A stretch of 64,000 nt of DNA from Spongiibacter sp. IMCC21906 (GCF_001010805.1 NZ_CP011477.1:372001-436000); one strand, 5' to 3'. Counted from the first letter of the stretch, positions 1-8,561 are shown. Numbers and translations are program-made. The notes: a model not told the origin generated them from the sequence alone.

Positions 1-554
1 TAGGTCACGGTCCACAACAGCACCGCCATATACATCAGCCACAAGGCGGGGGGTAAGCTGTCAGTCTGGGCGGCAAAGGCCATGGGAATGCCCCAGGCAA
101 AGGCGGCACCCAATACCAGCTGGGGCAGGTGAGTGTAGCGCTTCATAAAAGGATAACAGGCGGCCAAAGCCACCGCGCCGAAGGACAGCAAAATGGTCAG
201 GCCATTGGTAAATAACACCAACACAAAAGAGATTAAGCACAGACTGGCAAACAGCATCAGGGCTTCTTTCTCGGTGACCTTACCCTGAGCAAAGGGTCGC
301 TCGGTGGTGCGGCGAACATGGGCGTCGATATCGCGATCTGCATAGTCATTAATGACACAGCCCGCCGAACGCATTAGAAACGTCCCCAAACAAAAAATCA
401 GCAATAAATGCCAGTCCGGAAACCCTTCAGCGGCAATCCACAGCGCCCACAGAGTCGGCCACAACACCAGATACGTCCCAATGGGACGAGACACTCGCAT
501 CAAGGCAAGATAATGGGGTAACTGGGCGCGCAAGATCTGGAATTGTGACTTCAT
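1..554 (-). CDS. ubiA: 4-hydroxybenzoate octaprenyltransferase UbiA (C-terminus beyond window)
   Basis: Reading the minus strand from an ATG at 554 gives a protein starting [20 protein letters not shown], followed by several hydrophobic segments and an [15 protein letters not shown] stretch at about residue 70. That is the first Asp-rich prenyl-diphosphate/Mg binding motif (NDxxDxxxD) of UbiA-family membrane prenyltransferases. The family attaches the polyprenyl tail to 4-hydroxybenzoate in ubiquinone synthesis at the inner membrane. About 184 residues are visible and the second Asp-rich motif lies off the left edge. ubiC lies directly upstream on the same strand with a 61-base gap, so the two form the usual ubiCA pair, with UbiC making the aromatic substrate for UbiA. 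The identification is firm; only completeness is unknown. Confidence 0.93.
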   Translation of the reverse strand, partial: MKSQFQILRAQLPHYLALMRVSRPIGTYLVLWPTLWALWIAAEGFPDWHLLLIFCLGTFLMRSAGCVINDYADRDIDAHVRRTTERPFAQGKVTEKEALMLFASLCLISFVLVLFTNGLTILLSFGAVALAACYPFMKRYTHLPQLVLGAAFAWGIPMAFAAQTDSLPPALWLMYMAVLLWTVT

Positions 555-615
555 GATATTTTTAAGGTTGAAAAGCAGAGTGGCAGTATAACGCTGCTGA
601 TGGCTTGAGCCAGAA

Positions 616-1173
616 TCACGGCTGAAATGCAGGCAGAAAAATTTCGCTGACCATAATGGGCCGATCGCGCAAATCAAACCGAGATCGCCGTCCCCACAAG
701 GCCTGCTCGTCACCGCCGACAATATCCTGTGACAACATAGCGACGGGCATTTGGCAAAACTGGTAGCCACCTCGGCGCATACTTCGCGTGTTAAACAGCA
801 ACGGCCCCAAGGGCCGGGAATCTAACTGCCGCAGCTGTCGCAGATCACCTACCAGCGACCGGGCAGGCATAACACTGCGGGCAAACACCCAAGGCTCGCC
901 CCGCCCGCAAAGCAGGACTTCGCGAACCAGGCCCCACTCCCGCTCTCCCATCTCCAGCAACTCTCTCTCAGAGAAATGCGGCAAGGCCCAAGCCTGATTA
1001 AGCACCCTCACACTAAACTGCCCCGCCGATTTTTTGCGCAGCCGAGCCGTTAAGGAGCCAGTGTCTTCCAGCCAGGCACGCATGGGCAATGGCAGCTTGG
1101 TGGACAAAAAATGTCCGGCATCACGCCATTGCGGCTCGGTCGGCTGGCAGAATTTTGTCCGAAGGGTGTACAA
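616..1173 (-). CDS. ubiC: Chorismate lyase UbiC
   Basis: UbiC removes pyruvate from chorismate to give 4-hydroxybenzoate, the first committed ubiquinone precursor. Family hallmarks visible in order are [14 protein letters not shown] near the N-terminus, [20 protein letters not shown] in the middle, RPLGPLLF, and the C-terminal [10 protein letters not shown] followed by ISEIFLP-like residues (here VSEIFLPAF). The open frame extends to 1284, but that would add about 37 residues absent from the family. A TTG at 1173 preceded by GGAAG at 7 bases gives 186 residues and aligns with where E. coli UbiC begins, so it was chosen. ubiA follows at once. The rubredoxin gene is divergent, so 1174-1402 probably holds both promoters. 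Function is confident, start moderately so. Confidence 0.9.
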   Translation of the reverse strand: MYTLRTKFCQPTEPQWRDAGHFLSTKLPLPMRAWLEDTGSLTARLRKKSAGQFSVRVLNQAWALPHFSERELLEMGEREWGLVREVLLCGRGEPWVFARSVMPARSLVGDLRQLRQLDSRPLGPLLFNTRSMRRGGYQFCQMPVAMLSQDIVGGDEQALWGRRSRFDLRDRPIMVSEIFLPAFQP

Positions 1174-1402
1174 TCGCGAGCTTCCAATTGTTGGGAGTGG
1201 TCTGTAAAGCACGGCTTTTGGTAACACCAACCTGCACTTTATGTATCCCATCCCACAAGCTATTCGAGCGGATATTGGCAACAATATCGATTAAAACGAG
1301 GCGGCAGAATGCGTGATCCCCGGGCGACTTGCAAGCCTGCAGCGCCGGATTACAACCGCCAGTATCAAAGCAGAACTGTCAAAACGGAGAAAGGTACTCA
1401 AC

Positions 1403-1570
1403 ATGCGCAAGTGGGAATGTATCGTCTGTGGCTGGGTTTACGACGAAGAATTAGGCGATCCTGAGTCGGGGGTAGCACCGGGTACCGCATGGGAAGACGT
1501 TCCCGATGACTGGATGTGCCCAGATTGCGGCGTAGGCAAAGAAGATTTTGAAATGATTGAAATTAGCTAA
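1403..1570 (+). CDS. rubA: Rubredoxin
   Basis: This 55-residue protein carries two CxxC(G) knuckles, [10 protein letters not shown] near residue 6 and [11 protein letters not shown] near residue 40, which bind a single iron through four cysteines. The length and the conserved [11 protein letters not shown] loop are typical of bacterial rubredoxins, soluble one-electron carriers that can serve alkane hydroxylases or oxidative-stress reductases. An upstream in-frame start at 1313 would add 30 residues with no family counterpart. The ATG at 1403 has a purine-rich GGAGAAAGG upstream and gives the canonical N-terminus MRKWEC. The gene is divergent from ubiC and ends just before a hairpin terminator. 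The partner is not shown by the neighbourhood; the membrane hydroxylase at 62 kb has its own ferredoxin-type reductase. Confidence 0.95.
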   Translation: MRKWECIVCGWVYDEELGDPESGVAPGTAWEDVPDDWMCPDCGVGKEDFEMIEIS

Positions 1571-1590
1571 ACCCAAACAAACTCTGTGCC

Positions 1591-1620
1591 GAGCCGCCAT
1601 CAGTGGCGGCTCCTGTTTTC
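1591..1620 (+). terminator. Rho-independent terminator after rubredoxin
   Basis: A perfect 8-bp GC-rich stem (gagccgcc at 1591-1598 with ggcggctc at 1605-1612) with a 6-base loop is followed by ctgttttc. It begins 21 bases after the rubredoxin stop codon. The T-run is short, so efficiency is uncertain. Confidence 0.75.
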
Positions 1621-1746
1621 CCTTTCCAGTTACACGTTCTTTGCCTCCTCTCTGCAACACTGTAAATTCACCCAAAAACTGCTCGCGTACTTAAAACCTA
1701 CATTGCACTAGAAATAGGCATTGTCGCTATGTTCAAGCCCGAGACG

Positions 1747-1781
1747 CTGGATCCCGGATCGCTAAACGCGTCCGGGATGAC
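1747..1781. repeat. Dispersed palindromic repeat, CTGGAT...ATGAC type
   Basis: An 8-bp inverted repeat (atcccgga at 1751-1758, tccgggat at 1771-1778) is bounded by ctggat and atgac. Two relatives with the same outer ends occur at 23446-23472 and 23628-23665, all between genes, so this looks like a family of intergenic REP-like palindromes. The rest of 1621-1868 shows no gene. Confidence 0.5.
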
Positions 1782-1868
1782 AAAGCGCGGTAATCTTTTT
1801 TAGTCGTCCAAAAAGCCGGAACGGTGATAAGTCGAAAATTCCATTAAACTAAAGCAAAGGAGTTTTCT

Positions 1869-2354
1869 ATGGGTAACAACGTCATCACGAAAATTACAGA
1901 AGCGCAGCAAAGAGAAGCTCAGCAAAGAAAGGCACTTGAGCGCCTGGAGAAATTCAGTCATTTTACCGACAGCAGTATTGGCATCCCCTTTACAAAGTTT
2001 CGACTTGGCGCAGACTCTGTAATTGGGGTGTTGCCGGTGGGGGGCGATATTGCGGGCCTGCTGTTATCGTCTTATGTGCTAGTCGAGGCACAACGTATAG
2101 GTGCCAGCAAGGAAGTGAAGCGGCAAATATTGCGCAATATGGTGATCGATTTTGCAGGTGGCCTGCTGCCAGTAGTGGGAGACGCCTTCGATGCTATTTT
2201 TAAGGCCAATACCCGCAATACCCATTTGCTAAAAAACTACCTGGAAGGACAGCTTGCAGTAGCGCCACCCCCAGCGCCTTTCCCTTGGAAAACCTTGGTC
2301 GTATTGTCTATTTTATTGGCACTGATTACGGCTGGAGCGATGCTACTTTTCTGA
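1869..2354 (+). CDS. DUF4112 membrane protein
   Basis: A 161-residue protein. Residues about 35-125 match the DUF4112 pattern: FRLGADSVIGVLPVGGD, then a hydrophobic stretch, a basic segment (EVKRQILRNMVIDFAGGLLPVVGD) and FDAIFKANTRN. The paired G-x-x-P-x-x-GD motifs are the family's mark. The N-terminus is polar with AQQREAQQRKAL repeats and may form a short coiled coil. The C-terminus has one clear transmembrane helix after a proline-rich linker. An AAAGGAG Shine-Dalgarno stands upstream of the ATG. The family has no established function that I know. The gene appears to be transcribed alone. Confidence 0.8.
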   Translation: MGNNVITKITEAQQREAQQRKALERLEKFSHFTDSSIGIPFTKFRLGADSVIGVLPVGGDIAGLLLSSYVLVEAQRIGASKEVKRQILRNMVIDFAGGLLPVVGDAFDAIFKANTRNTHLLKNYLEGQLAVAPPPAPFPWKTLVVLSILLALITAGAMLLF

Positions 2355-2566
2355 CATCATGTAATGACAGTCACCAATGCCGAAACATAAATGGACTTTA
2401 TTTATAAAGCACTCAAGGCAAACAGCTTATCAATAAAACTACATCACATTTGCCAGCGTCTTGAAATGTTCCTGCCAACAAGCTGCAGACTATTCCCACC
2501 GAGATAAGCAAGCGCTATGCTCTGAACAAGCCCTACAAATAATCACAATAACGCTGGAAAACCACT

Positions 2567-3187
2567 ATGAGCTTTTATGAAAACCGCATTTTGCCAAGGA
2601 TGATTGATACCCTGTGCAGTCAAAAAGCGGTAATGGAGATGCGCGAAAAAGTCGTGCCCAAAGCCTATGGCGTAGTGTTGGAAGTTGGCATGGGTAGCGG
2701 CATCAACCTTCCCCTCTACGATCCCGACAAAGTGGATTTTGTTTGGGGGCTAGAGCCGTCAGAAGGAATGCGCCGCAAAGCCCAAAAAAATCTCCAAAAC
2801 GCCCCCGTTGAAGTCCGCTGGCTGGATTTACCGGGAGAAAGCATTCCGCTGGACGACAATAGCGTTGACACCGTGTTGCTCACCTACACCCTCTGCACCA
2901 TTCCAGACTGGCACAAAGCCCTGGAACAAATGCACCGGGTACTGAAGCCAGATGGCGTTTTATTATTTTGTGAGCACGGCCAGTCTTGCGATCACGACGT
3001 CGAAAAATGGCAGCACCGCATCACCCCAATGTGGAAAAAACTGGCCGGTGGTTGTCATCTAAACCGGAATATTATCGAACTGATTGGCCGCGCCAATTTC
3101 AACGTCACCCGCTACGAAAATTGCTATATGACTGGCATGCCCCGTATTGCCAGCTATATGTATATTGGGGAGGCGCAAAAAGCCTAA
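2567..3187 (+). CDS. Class I SAM-dependent methyltransferase
   Basis: A 206-residue soluble protein with a Rossmann methyltransferase fold. Motif I, VLEVGMGSGINLPLY (about residues 37-51), binds S-adenosylmethionine; GLEPSEGMRRKA is the acidic motif II; SVDTVLLTYTLCTIPDW and VLKPDGVLLFCEHG are the post-I and motif III segments of the Methyltransf_11 group. The length is right for this small single-domain class. The substrate cannot be read from the sequence. The DNA ligase gene starts 38 bases downstream on the same strand and may be cotranscribed. There is no functional link visible between the two. Confidence 0.85.
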   Translation: MSFYENRILPRMIDTLCSQKAVMEMREKVVPKAYGVVLEVGMGSGINLPLYDPDKVDFVWGLEPSEGMRRKAQKNLQNAPVEVRWLDLPGESIPLDDNSVDTVLLTYTLCTIPDWHKALEQMHRVLKPDGVLLFCEHGQSCDHDVEKWQHRITPMWKKLAGGCHLNRNIIELIGRANFNVTRYENCYMTGMPRIASYMYIGEAQKA

Positions 3188-3225
3188 ACCTCAAACATAC
3201 TGTCGCAAATCAAGGAGGATTTGCC

Positions 3226-4110
3226 ATGCCTATACTGCTGCACTGGCCACAAGGGTTTCTGCTCGGTTTTTTACTCAGCCTCTCGACCGCAATTGCCGCC
3301 GACACCAATTCAAACCACGCGATACCAAGCAACACCGACTCGCCCCCACTGATGTTGGCCAATAGCTACCACAGCGCCATCGACCTTGACGATTATTGGG
3401 TAAGCGAAAAGCTCGACGGGGTCAGAGCGTACTGGAACGGCCGCCATCTCATCAGCCGGGGTGGCCAGGTGTTTACCGCTCCTAGCTGGTTTACCCAGGA
3501 TTTTCCCGATCAACCGCTAGATGGCGAGCTGTGGATGGGGCGGGGCCGCTTTGCCGAAGTCTCCGGTGCCGTCCGACGGCAAACACCCAACCCGCAACAA
3601 TGGCGGCAAATTCACTTTATGGTTTTTGATTTGCCAGCCCACAAAGGCGATTTCAATCATCGCCTGGCAGCCATGCAGACACTATTTGCAAAAACGTCCT
3701 CTCCGTATATTCAGCTAGTTAAACAACAGAAAATGGCGACCAAAGCACAATTGATGACGCATTTAGATACCCTGATTGCCCAAGGCGCCGAAGGGCTAAT
3801 GCTTCACCTTGGCACTGCGCCCTATCGAGCAAAACGCAGCGATGATTTACTCAAACTCAAACGCTATCAAGATGCCGAAGCCACCGTCGTTAAACACCTT
3901 CCTGGCAAGGGTAAATATCAGGGAATGATGGGCGCCCTGTTAGTCGAGATGCCCAACGGCAGGCAGTTTAAACTTGGCAGCGGCTTCTCCGACGATCAAC
4001 GCCGGCAGCCTCCCGCCCCCGGCACCACAGTAACGTATAAATACTACGGCTTAACCAACAGTGGCCTGCCCCGTTTTGCCAGCTTTATGCGGATTCGTCG
4101 CGGCCATTAA
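3226..4110 (+). CDS. ligE: Exported minimal ATP-dependent DNA ligase (LigE type)
   Basis: From the ATG at 3226, preceded by a strong AAGGAGGA, the product is 294 residues. Residues 1-25 form a signal peptide (hydrophobic core LLGFLLSLSTAIA, cleavage near AIAAD). Motif I of ATP-dependent ligases, EKLDGVRAYW, follows at about 61-70 with K62 as the adenylated lysine. Then come DGELWMGRGRF (motif III region), EGLMLH (motif IV), DDLLKLKRY (motif V) and a small C-terminal OB-like domain. This is the minimal two-domain LigE architecture, thought to act on DNA in the periplasm or outside the cell. The longer frame from 2986 overlaps the methyltransferase and is rejected. The export signal is read directly; the role (DNA repair during uptake, extracellular DNA) is inference. 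Confidence 0.88.
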   Translation: MPILLHWPQGFLLGFLLSLSTAIAADTNSNHAIPSNTDSPPLMLANSYHSAIDLDDYWVSEKLDGVRAYWNGRHLISRGGQVFTAPSWFTQDFPDQPLDGELWMGRGRFAEVSGAVRRQTPNPQQWRQIHFMVFDLPAHKGDFNHRLAAMQTLFAKTSSPYIQLVKQQKMATKAQLMTHLDTLIAQGAEGLMLHLGTAPYRAKRSDDLLKLKRYQDAEATVVKHLPGKGKYQGMMGALLVEMPNGRQFKLGSGFSDDQRRQPPAPGTTVTYKYYGLTNSGLPRFASFMRIRRGH

Positions 4111-4217
4111 AATGGCCGTAGCCCCTATCCAAACCGCTCAATCATTGCCGATACTGGCCTTGATCTGGTCACCGCGCTAGAGTGTTGGGCAAATCACTAT
4201 CATCGGAGTCCGCCCCT

Positions 4218-5492
4218 ATGCCCAAACTCGCCCTGCACTGGCAAATTGCCATCGCCATTGGTCTGGCGGTGCTCCTTGGTAGCATTACCAGCGCAGACAG
4301 CAGCCTGCTTGGCGTATCTATTTTGGGCAGCTACGACTTTGTGGGCACTCTGTTCCTCAATGCTCTGAAAATGCTGATTGTGCCCTTGGTAATGTCCTCT
4401 ATTATCAGTGGCATGGCAGGGCTGGGTGGCCCGGGTCTTGAACGTCTTGGCGGCAAAACTCTGTTGTTTTACGCTTGCAGTAGCTTGCTCGCCATACTGA
4501 TTGGCTTAACCGTAGTGAACCTGATTGGTCCCGGCACCGGCGACAACCAGGCTCTGGCCGAAAGCATGCGCCCCGACGACGCCGTACTCAACGACACAAT
4601 GGACAAAGTCGCTGGTCGCGATGCTAGCGATGTGATTCAAGTCTTTATTCGGATGGTGCCTACCAATGTGGTCGCGGCAGCCGCTGAAGGGCAAATGCTG
4701 GGGCTGATTTTTTTCAGTTTGTTGTTTGGTATCTTTTTGGCCAAGAGCGACAGCAAAGCGACCAAATTGGTCGGCGACTTCTTTCAAGGGGTCATGGATA
4801 TCATGACCGACATCACTATGTGGGTCATGCGATTTGCGCCGCTTGGGGTATTTGGTCTGGTGGCAGAAACCGTCACCAATACCGGTTTTGCCGCCTTTAA
4901 ACCCATGATGCTCTTCTTTGTTACCGCCTTACTCGCGCTGATGCTCCACGCCTTTGTCGCCTTGCCATTGGTATTGCGCTATGTGGGCAGAGTGCAGCCC
5001 CACAAGCATTATTCCGCCATGGCTCCCGCCATGCTAACGGCATTCTCTACCGCATCCAGCTCCGCCACGCTGCCGCTAACCATGGAGTGTATTCAAGAAA
5101 AATCTGGGGTATCCAAACGCACCAGTGGTTTTGTGTTGCCCTTAGGCGCCACTGTCAATATGGATGGCACTGCATTGTATGAATGTGTTGCCGCCATGTT
5201 TATCGCTCAGGTCTATGGTCTGGATCTGAGCCTGGGTCAGCAGTTTATGGTGGTGATGATTGCCCTGCTCACATCCATTGGTGTCGCCGGTATCCCCGCT
5301 GCCAGTCTGGTTGCCATCTCAGTCATTCTAGGTGCGATTGGTCTGCCACTGGAGGGCATCGGCTTATTGCTCGTCACCGACCGAATTCTGGATATGATCC
5401 GCACCGCCGTCAACGTCTTCAGTGACTCCTGTGCCGCCGTGGTGATCGCCCGTAGCGAAGGCGAAGAAACCCATATTGCCGTAACGAAATAG
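4218..5492 (+). CDS. Dicarboxylate/amino acid:cation symporter (SDF/DAACS family)
   Basis: A 424-residue integral membrane protein with the GltP/DctA fold. Hydrophobic segments are spread throughout. The serine-rich re-entrant loop TAFSTASSSATLPLTMEC (about residue 275) and the loop PLGATVNMDGTALYE (about 310) are the family's substrate and cation-binding hairpin and helix signatures. The C-terminal DRILDMIRTAVNVFSDSCAA completes the binding site. Such proteins take up glutamate, aspartate or C4-dicarboxylates with Na+ or H+. The ATG at 4218 has GGAG 9 bases upstream; a GTG at 4182 would add 12 residues without family support. Neighbours give no hint of substrate. Family assignment is firm, the exact substrate is not known. 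Confidence 0.9.
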   Translation: MPKLALHWQIAIAIGLAVLLGSITSADSSLLGVSILGSYDFVGTLFLNALKMLIVPLVMSSIISGMAGLGGPGLERLGGKTLLFYACSSLLAILIGLTVVNLIGPGTGDNQALAESMRPDDAVLNDTMDKVAGRDASDVIQVFIRMVPTNVVAAAAEGQMLGLIFFSLLFGIFLAKSDSKATKLVGDFFQGVMDIMTDITMWVMRFAPLGVFGLVAETVTNTGFAAFKPMMLFFVTALLALMLHAFVALPLVLRYVGRVQPHKHYSAMAPAMLTAFSTASSSATLPLTMECIQEKSGVSKRTSGFVLPLGATVNMDGTALYECVAAMFIAQVYGLDLSLGQQFMVVMIALLTSIGVAGIPAASLVAISVILGAIGLPLEGIGLLLVTDRILDMIRTAVNVFSDSCAAVVIARSEGEETHIAVTK

Positions 5493-5713
5493 ACACACCT
5501 ATTCACTACGCCGGGGAGGCTTTATCAGCTTCCCCGGCCCGTAATTTTGCGCAGTTTTGTTCTCAATCCGTACTCGAGCTCCTTTCGGCCACAACCTCTG
5601 CCGACCTCTCTTATAGTATTTAACGCTTATCAATAACGCTGCCTTAGCATATTTGCTATAGTAGTACGCCAAATTTCTGTGGTCGTAGATGCTACACTGC
5701 AGGGCTGCCCTCA

Positions 5714-5863
5714 CCTAGCAGGCTGTTGATTTTCGTTTTCGAGGTGGCCAATGCAAGGCAAAAACAGGCGAAAAAGCGGAGTTTACACGTAGTAAATGAG
5801 CATTTTGAGCCTGTTTTTAACGCCGCAGTGGCAACGCAGATAGAAAATCAACAGCCTGCTAGG
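5714..5863. mobile_element. MITE-like element with 21-bp perfect terminal inverted repeats
   Basis: The ends at 5714-5734 and 5843-5863 are perfect 21-bp inverted copies of each other, starting cctagcaggctgttgat. The outer CTAG is itself palindromic and fits a YTAR-type target duplication as made by IS5-family transposases. Inside, aaaaacaggc (5760-5769) and gcctgttttt (5809-5818) form a second nested stem. There is no coding capacity; short frames crossing it are not credible genes. It fills most of the 441-base gap between the symporter and the MerR gene. The element is certain as a repeat structure; mobility by an IS5-type enzyme is inference. Confidence 0.7.
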
Positions 5864-5933
5864 CATACACTATTATTTACTAATCTCGCTGTTCCAATGA
5901 CAGCCTCGATATCGGCAAGACGGAATACCTTTG

Positions 5934-6632
5934 ATGAAAATGCGCGAACTGGAAACACGCACCGGCGTCAGCCGACAAATGATTCAGTTTTATTTTAAAA
6001 ATGGCATGCTGCCCGATCCCGAGCGGCCAAAGCGCAATGTCGCTATTTATAATGAAAATCACGTTAACGCGATTTTATCCATCCGCCAGCTGCAATCCGA
6101 AGGCCGTCTTAGCATAGAAGAAATTAAGCAATTTCTAGCGGGGAACACCAACAACAAAACCACACGAGCGGCGGTGTTTACGCACCTTGATGAGCTGTTC
6201 GCTGCCCACGCCGGCGTTGACCTGCAATTGGTGCCGCTTAGCTCAATTACATCCCGCAACCCGCTGGCAGAACAAGACGCCCCCATTCTCCAACAAGTCG
6301 GGGCAATCGAGCTTATCGAACGCAATGGCGAACTCCACCTCAGCCATGTCGACGCCCAAATTATCGGTTGCTGGGGCGATATGCGTGCCGCTGGTTACAC
6401 AGAGGAAGACGGTTTCGGTCCCGATATCGTATCCGCCCACGTTGAGTCCGCCGAAAAGCTCGCCAACGCCGAAGTCGATATTTTCTTAAGCCATGTACCA
6501 GCCGATTATCCCACCGAGAAAAAAGCCACCATGGCTCAAGCCGGTGCCAAAGTGATGCTCGACCTGTTTACGCTATTGAGGATGAAGGCGACCATCGCCG
6601 CCTTCGGACGAATAGACAGCCCCCAGTCATAA
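5934..6632 (+). CDS. MerR-family transcriptional regulator
   Basis: A 232-residue protein. Residues 1-68 form a MerR winged helix: KMRELETRTGVSRQMIQFYFKNGMLP is the helix-turn-helix plus wing, and NENHVNAILSIRQLQSEGRLSIEEIKQFLAG the recognition and linker helices. The rest (about 75-232) is a long effector domain with no cysteine-rich metal site, so it is unlike MerR metal sensors and more like a small-molecule or protein-sensing member. The ATG at 5934 follows GGAATACCTTTG; a TTG one codon upstream is the alternative. The MITE-like element lies just upstream and may affect its promoter. The convergent gene at 6656 ends 23 bases away. Targets are not evident. Confidence 0.82.
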   Translation: MKMRELETRTGVSRQMIQFYFKNGMLPDPERPKRNVAIYNENHVNAILSIRQLQSEGRLSIEEIKQFLAGNTNNKTTRAAVFTHLDELFAAHAGVDLQLVPLSSITSRNPLAEQDAPILQQVGAIELIERNGELHLSHVDAQIIGCWGDMRAAGYTEEDGFGPDIVSAHVESAEKLANAEVDIFLSHVPADYPTEKKATMAQAGAKVMLDLFTLLRMKATIAAFGRIDSPQS

Positions 6633-6655
6633 CAACATCTTTGGCGGTGTCAGGC

Positions 6656-7093
6656 TCAGCCTTCCACTAACACCACGCCCTGGGTGGACACCGCAACAGC
6701 TCGTCCGCCATGTTGTTCTGCATGGCGTTGTGCCTGGTCAAAACTCGAAAACCAAAGATTGGGATAGCCTGCGTCTCTCAAATGTTTATCTGTATCGATA
6801 ACACTATGGCCTTTGCCCGCCACCAAGAGACGGCGATAGTCTTGCCAGTTCGCTTCACCAGCCTCCATCGCCAGCATATGTAACAAGTGTTTACGCTGAA
6901 TCATTGCCCGTTGTTTAAATAACGCAGGCAAAGACACATCTCGAATTACCTGACTAGCAAGCAAACGACGCAATATCGGCAGCGCAGTAACTTTAGCATC
7001 CGAGCACGCCCCTCGATGAAGTCGTTTTGCTTGCCAAAGAAGAGCGCTAATCACTGCCTCAGCAGCGTCAGAAGAAGTATGTGCAGAAGTCAT
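6656..7093 (-). CDS. Hypothetical protein, unknown function
   Basis: A 145-residue mostly soluble protein I do not recognise. It has an alpha-helical, basic N-terminal two-thirds (SALLWQAKRLHRGACSDAKVTALPILRRLL, RAMIQRKHLLHMLAMEAG) and a C-terminal part (HSVIDTDKHLRDAGYPNLWFSSFDQAQRHAEQHGG) that reads like a short alpha/beta unit. There is no signal peptide or membrane helix. The frame is open to 7198, but the ATG at 7093 has GAGG about 10 bases upstream and drops 35 poorly conserved-looking residues. It is convergent with the MerR gene and upstream of nothing on its strand except the DUF1499 gene 198 bases away. Coding is likely from composition; the function is unknown. Confidence 0.6.
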   Translation of the reverse strand: MTSAHTSSDAAEAVISALLWQAKRLHRGACSDAKVTALPILRRLLASQVIRDVSLPALFKQRAMIQRKHLLHMLAMEAGEANWQDYRRLLVAGKGHSVIDTDKHLRDAGYPNLWFSSFDQAQRHAEQHGGRAVAVSTQGVVLVEG

Positions 7094-7291
7094 AGCATAT
7101 CGCCTCAATATGTTGGCCTGCTCGCTTTTGGCCAGAGAGATACGCGGTGATATAGAAATGGATGGTGTTAACACTTTTGCGAGGCGGGCGCCCATCACAC
7201 CCTCGCTAAACTCTACAATGCCTGAAAATAAGATTCAATCCTTGCTTAGCCAGTGGGAAAATCCCCTCAACGGAGAGTCGAGGCTATTATG

Positions 7292-7747
7292 CTATTGCAC
7301 TGCTTGGGAGAACTCCCGGCGCAGGGTTTCCAGTCGTTCACGATTCACAGCAAAATCATAATAGCCAATCCGAGACAATGACCGCTGCTGTATCTCACCA
7401 TTGGGCTCGATCAAAAACTCAACATCGTCGTGATAACGCATAATGGCACTCACCACCACCGCATGAATATAGCGTGGTGTTTCTTCAACAATTTGCGTTC
7501 GCGGCTGGGCCAGAAGCAGGGCTTTCAGGCGGGCTTTCGCCGCTGCAACATCACCACCATATTTCAGCGCTGGAATGTGATACTCCTCATCCCTTGCTTT
7601 AGAAGAAACGCAACTCGGCCGGGGCGGGCAAGAAGGAAAAATGCCTGTCTTTGACCAGAGATCGTCTCGCTTACCCACCGTCGAGCAGGCGCTTAACATT
7701 AGCAACAACGCCAACACTGGCAATATTAAAATGCGTCTTACCATCAT
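7292..7747 (-). CDS. DUF1499 family lipoprotein
   Basis: A 151-residue predicted lipoprotein. The N-terminus MMVRRILILPVLALLLMLSACS holds a signal peptide and the lipobox LSAC, giving a diacylglyceryl cysteine near residue 21. The mature part matches DUF1499: a CPPRPSCVSSKA motif, then PRTQIVEETPRYIHAVVVSAIMRYHDDVEFLIEP and a C-terminal SRIGYYDFAVNRERLETLR (the family ends in a similar R-x-G-x-x-D-xGxNRxRxExLR). The frame is open to 7795, but the ATG at 7747 with AGGA 7 bases upstream places the signal peptide correctly. The GST-like gene upstream ends 37 bases before it on the same strand, so the two may be cotranscribed. The biochemical role of DUF1499 is not known to me. Confidence 0.85.
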   Translation of the reverse strand: MMVRRILILPVLALLLMLSACSTVGKRDDLWSKTGIFPSCPPRPSCVSSKARDEEYHIPALKYGGDVAAAKARLKALLLAQPRTQIVEETPRYIHAVVVSAIMRYHDDVEFLIEPNGEIQQRSLSRIGYYDFAVNRERLETLRREFSQAVQ

Positions 7748-7784
7748 CGTTATTTCCTGACTGTCTGGTGACGAATTCCCATAC

Positions 7785-8561
7785 TCACAAAGCATAGGTC
7801 TCTTTCAAATAACGAATAATATCCTGAGACTCAAACATGCCAATACCCGTGTTGGAATCAATCAGATAAGGCACTTGCGAGCGGCCCGTTAAGTCTCGTA
7901 AACGGATGCGATTAACGCTGGTAATCGGCGCATCTGAAAACCACTGATTTCGCACACTCGGCGGCCCCATTTCCTGCCAGCGCGATTTGGCAAAGTTGCG
8001 TAAAATATAAGGAATTTCCAACTCACATAGCAGTTCACGAACAGGGCGAGAGTAGGGGCTGGATTCAAAGCTAAACAGCTCCAGTGGTTGTGCCGGCAAC
8101 TGGGAAGGCTTGGCCTTATACCCGCCCTTACCAATACTGCTTCGCAATAACGTCGCCGCCACAGAACCCGATAATTGCAAACCGCGTTTTACCCCCCGTG
8201 GGGCCCGGCGACGCCCCCTCGCGGAGTAGTGCTGATAGAGATGATCAATAATCTCAGCGGATTCCAGAATTTCATCGCCAGTATTCGGATCAATCAAAAA
8301 CGGAAACTGGCTGATGCCACTCAATGCGGTCGCTTCTGGCCGATAGCGGCTTCCGCCCCGTGGGCAGGGATAAATCATGGCGTCCAAATCCAGTTCGCTC
8401 AGCACTTCACGCACTAATCGACAATAGGGGCTGCCCTCATATTCATACAGGACCAGCAGTTGTTCTGGGCGCGGGGCAGCACCTGCATGAAATGCCGCCG
8501 TTCCCCGCCAAGCGGCAACACTGCTCGCCAATAAGGAATTACTTAAGTCAATTAAGGCCAT
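7785..8561 (-). CDS. Tandem glutathione S-transferase N-terminal (thioredoxin-fold) domain protein
   Basis: A 258-residue protein containing two thioredoxin-like GST N-terminal domains in series. The first is at about residues 35-115 (LVLYEYEGSPYCRLVREVLSEL, later FPFLIDPNTGDEILESAEIIDHLY), the second at about 160-256 (LELFSFESSPYSRPVRELLCEL, later VPYLIDSNTGIGMFESQDIIRYL). The first keeps the active-site SPYC, the second has SPYS. There is no GST C-terminal helical domain. A role in glutathione-dependent thiol chemistry is plausible but not shown. The two halves are obvious internal duplicates. The DUF1499 lipoprotein lies immediately downstream. Confidence 0.82.
   Translation of the reverse strand: MALIDLSNSLLASSVAAWRGTAAFHAGAAPRPEQLLVLYEYEGSPYCRLVREVLSELDLDAMIYPCPRGGSRYRPEATALSGISQFPFLIDPNTGDEILESAEIIDHLYQHYSARGRRRAPRGVKRGLQLSGSVAATLLRSSIGKGGYKAKPSQLPAQPLELFSFESSPYSRPVRELLCELEIPYILRNFAKSRWQEMGPPSVRNQWFSDAPITSVNRIRLRDLTGRSQVPYLIDSNTGIGMFESQDIIRYLKETYAL

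Noticed and set aside
1174-1284. N-terminal extension of UbiC
   Set aside because: No counterpart in UbiC proteins, and it would occupy the divergent promoter region of rubredoxin.
2986-3225. N-terminal extension of the DNA ligase frame
   Set aside because: It overlaps the methyltransferase gene, lacks a ribosome site and would bury the signal peptide; the AAGGAGGA before 3226 decides the start.
5726-5998. Frame across the MITE-like element and the MerR start
   Set aside because: It is made largely of the element's inverted repeats and overlaps the real MerR gene.
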